From contig NZ_PVSN01000056.1 of the NCBI RefSeq assembly GCF_004766315.1, positions 1 through 54,313 on the forward strand: a stretch of 54,313 nt of DNA, given 5' to 3'. Below the pieces are notes generated by a model. It was not told the DNA's origin. It ran no database searches and saw only the letters and a program-made list of their open reading frames with translations. Every line of letters begins with the position of its first letter. Position 1 is the stretch's first letter. Below are positions 54,142 to 54,313 of this stretch, piece after piece. A program made the translations under genes and the position numbers. This DNA comes from Weissella confusa. Its GTDB lineage: Bacteria > Bacillota > Bacilli > Lactobacillales > Lactobacillaceae.

Positions 54142-54313
54142 TTAATCCAACGTAGCTGCCAAATCCTTGATGTATTGCTTCAAGGATTCGCCAGTTTGTG
54201 GGTGGTTCAAACCGTATTCAATGTTAGTCGTCAAGAAACCAATCTTTGAACCGATGTCGTAACGCTTACCCTTGAATTCGTGGGCGTAAACGTGTTGACG
54301 CTTGTTCAATGAA
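54142..54313 (-). CDS. galU: UTP-glucose-1-phosphate uridylyltransferase, C-terminal 56 codons (runs off the window)
   Basis: The minus-strand frame up to the right edge encodes SLNKRQHVYAHEF, then GKRYDIGSKIGFL and NIEYGLNH, ending AATLD. FKGKRYDIGSKIGF is the C-terminal signature of GalU-type enzymes (usually FKGKRYDVGDKFGF). It makes UDP-glucose, the donor for the glycolipid glucosyltransferase at 5.2-6.4 kb. The N-terminal part is outside the window. Confidence 0.88.
   Translation of the reverse strand, partial: SLNKRQHVYAHEFKGKRYDIGSKIGFLTTNIEYGLNHPQTGESLKQYIKDLAATLD

Overview
The window is chromosomal DNA of a lactic acid bacterium, very probably Weissella (W. confusa/cibaria group). 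The left edge holds the reverse-strand 5' end of a 16S rRNA gene whose V1 region reads GTCGAACGCTTTGTGGTTC, a Weissella signature. The gene content agrees: a pyrBCAaAbDFE-type pyrimidine operon, nhaP-cdaA-cdaR-glmM, secG-rnr-smpB, ptsHI, perfect CcpA cre boxes and AGGAGG-type ribosome binding sites. Almost everything is on the minus strand; the main plus-strand island is 30.9-32.3 kb.

Layout. (1) 0-6.4 kb: rRNA promoters, then lipoteichoic acid genes: ltaS, and an operon of two GT4 glycolipid glucosyltransferases, a flippase-like membrane protein and a YkuJ-like protein. (2) 6.4-7.2 kb: no protein gene. It holds IS200/IS605-like palindromes and an apparent 476-nt structured RNA gene with its own promoter, a perfect cre box and a terminator. 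(3) 7.2-16.3 kb: complete de novo pyrimidine operon behind a PyrR-type attenuator. pyrB is split by a single-base deletion in a T7 tract. (4) 16.3-20.9 kb: two paralogous proteins of about 610 residues, each looking like two Rgg-type regulators fused head to tail, with a 34-codon gene on the opposite strand between them that has its own promoter, SD and terminator. This is the strongest candidate for an undescribed system. (5) 20.9-29.0 kb: one long operon tsaE-GNAT-dnaQ-like-murB-CPA1 antiporter-cdaA-cdaR-glmM-104-aa protein, joining c-di-AMP synthesis, cation/proton exchange and cell wall precursor supply. (6) 29.1-32.3 kb: pta, ung, a LURP-one-like protein, and a guanidine-I riboswitch controlling a paired SMR exporter. 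(7) 32.4-41.8 kb: glutamine-type ABC importer, two 14-TM MFS exporters, an esterase, smpB, rnr, secG. (8) 42-49.3 kb: eno, tpiA, ptsI, ptsH, fabH, trxB. (9) 49.4-53.7 kb: a giant Ser-rich LRR surface protein interrupted by two frameshifts. (10) A small membrane protein and the 3' end of galU.

The window links surface biology (LTA glycolipid anchor, LtaS, UDP-glucose from GalU, UDP-GlcNAc from GlmM, MurB, the LRR/Ser-rich protein) with carbon control (CcpA sites at ptsH and at the RNA gene; HPr is the CcpA co-effector). All three frameshifts are single-base losses, so either long-read assembly error or real inactivation must be settled before pyrB or the surface protein is called a pseudogene. 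Product calls come from reading motifs; no database search was run.
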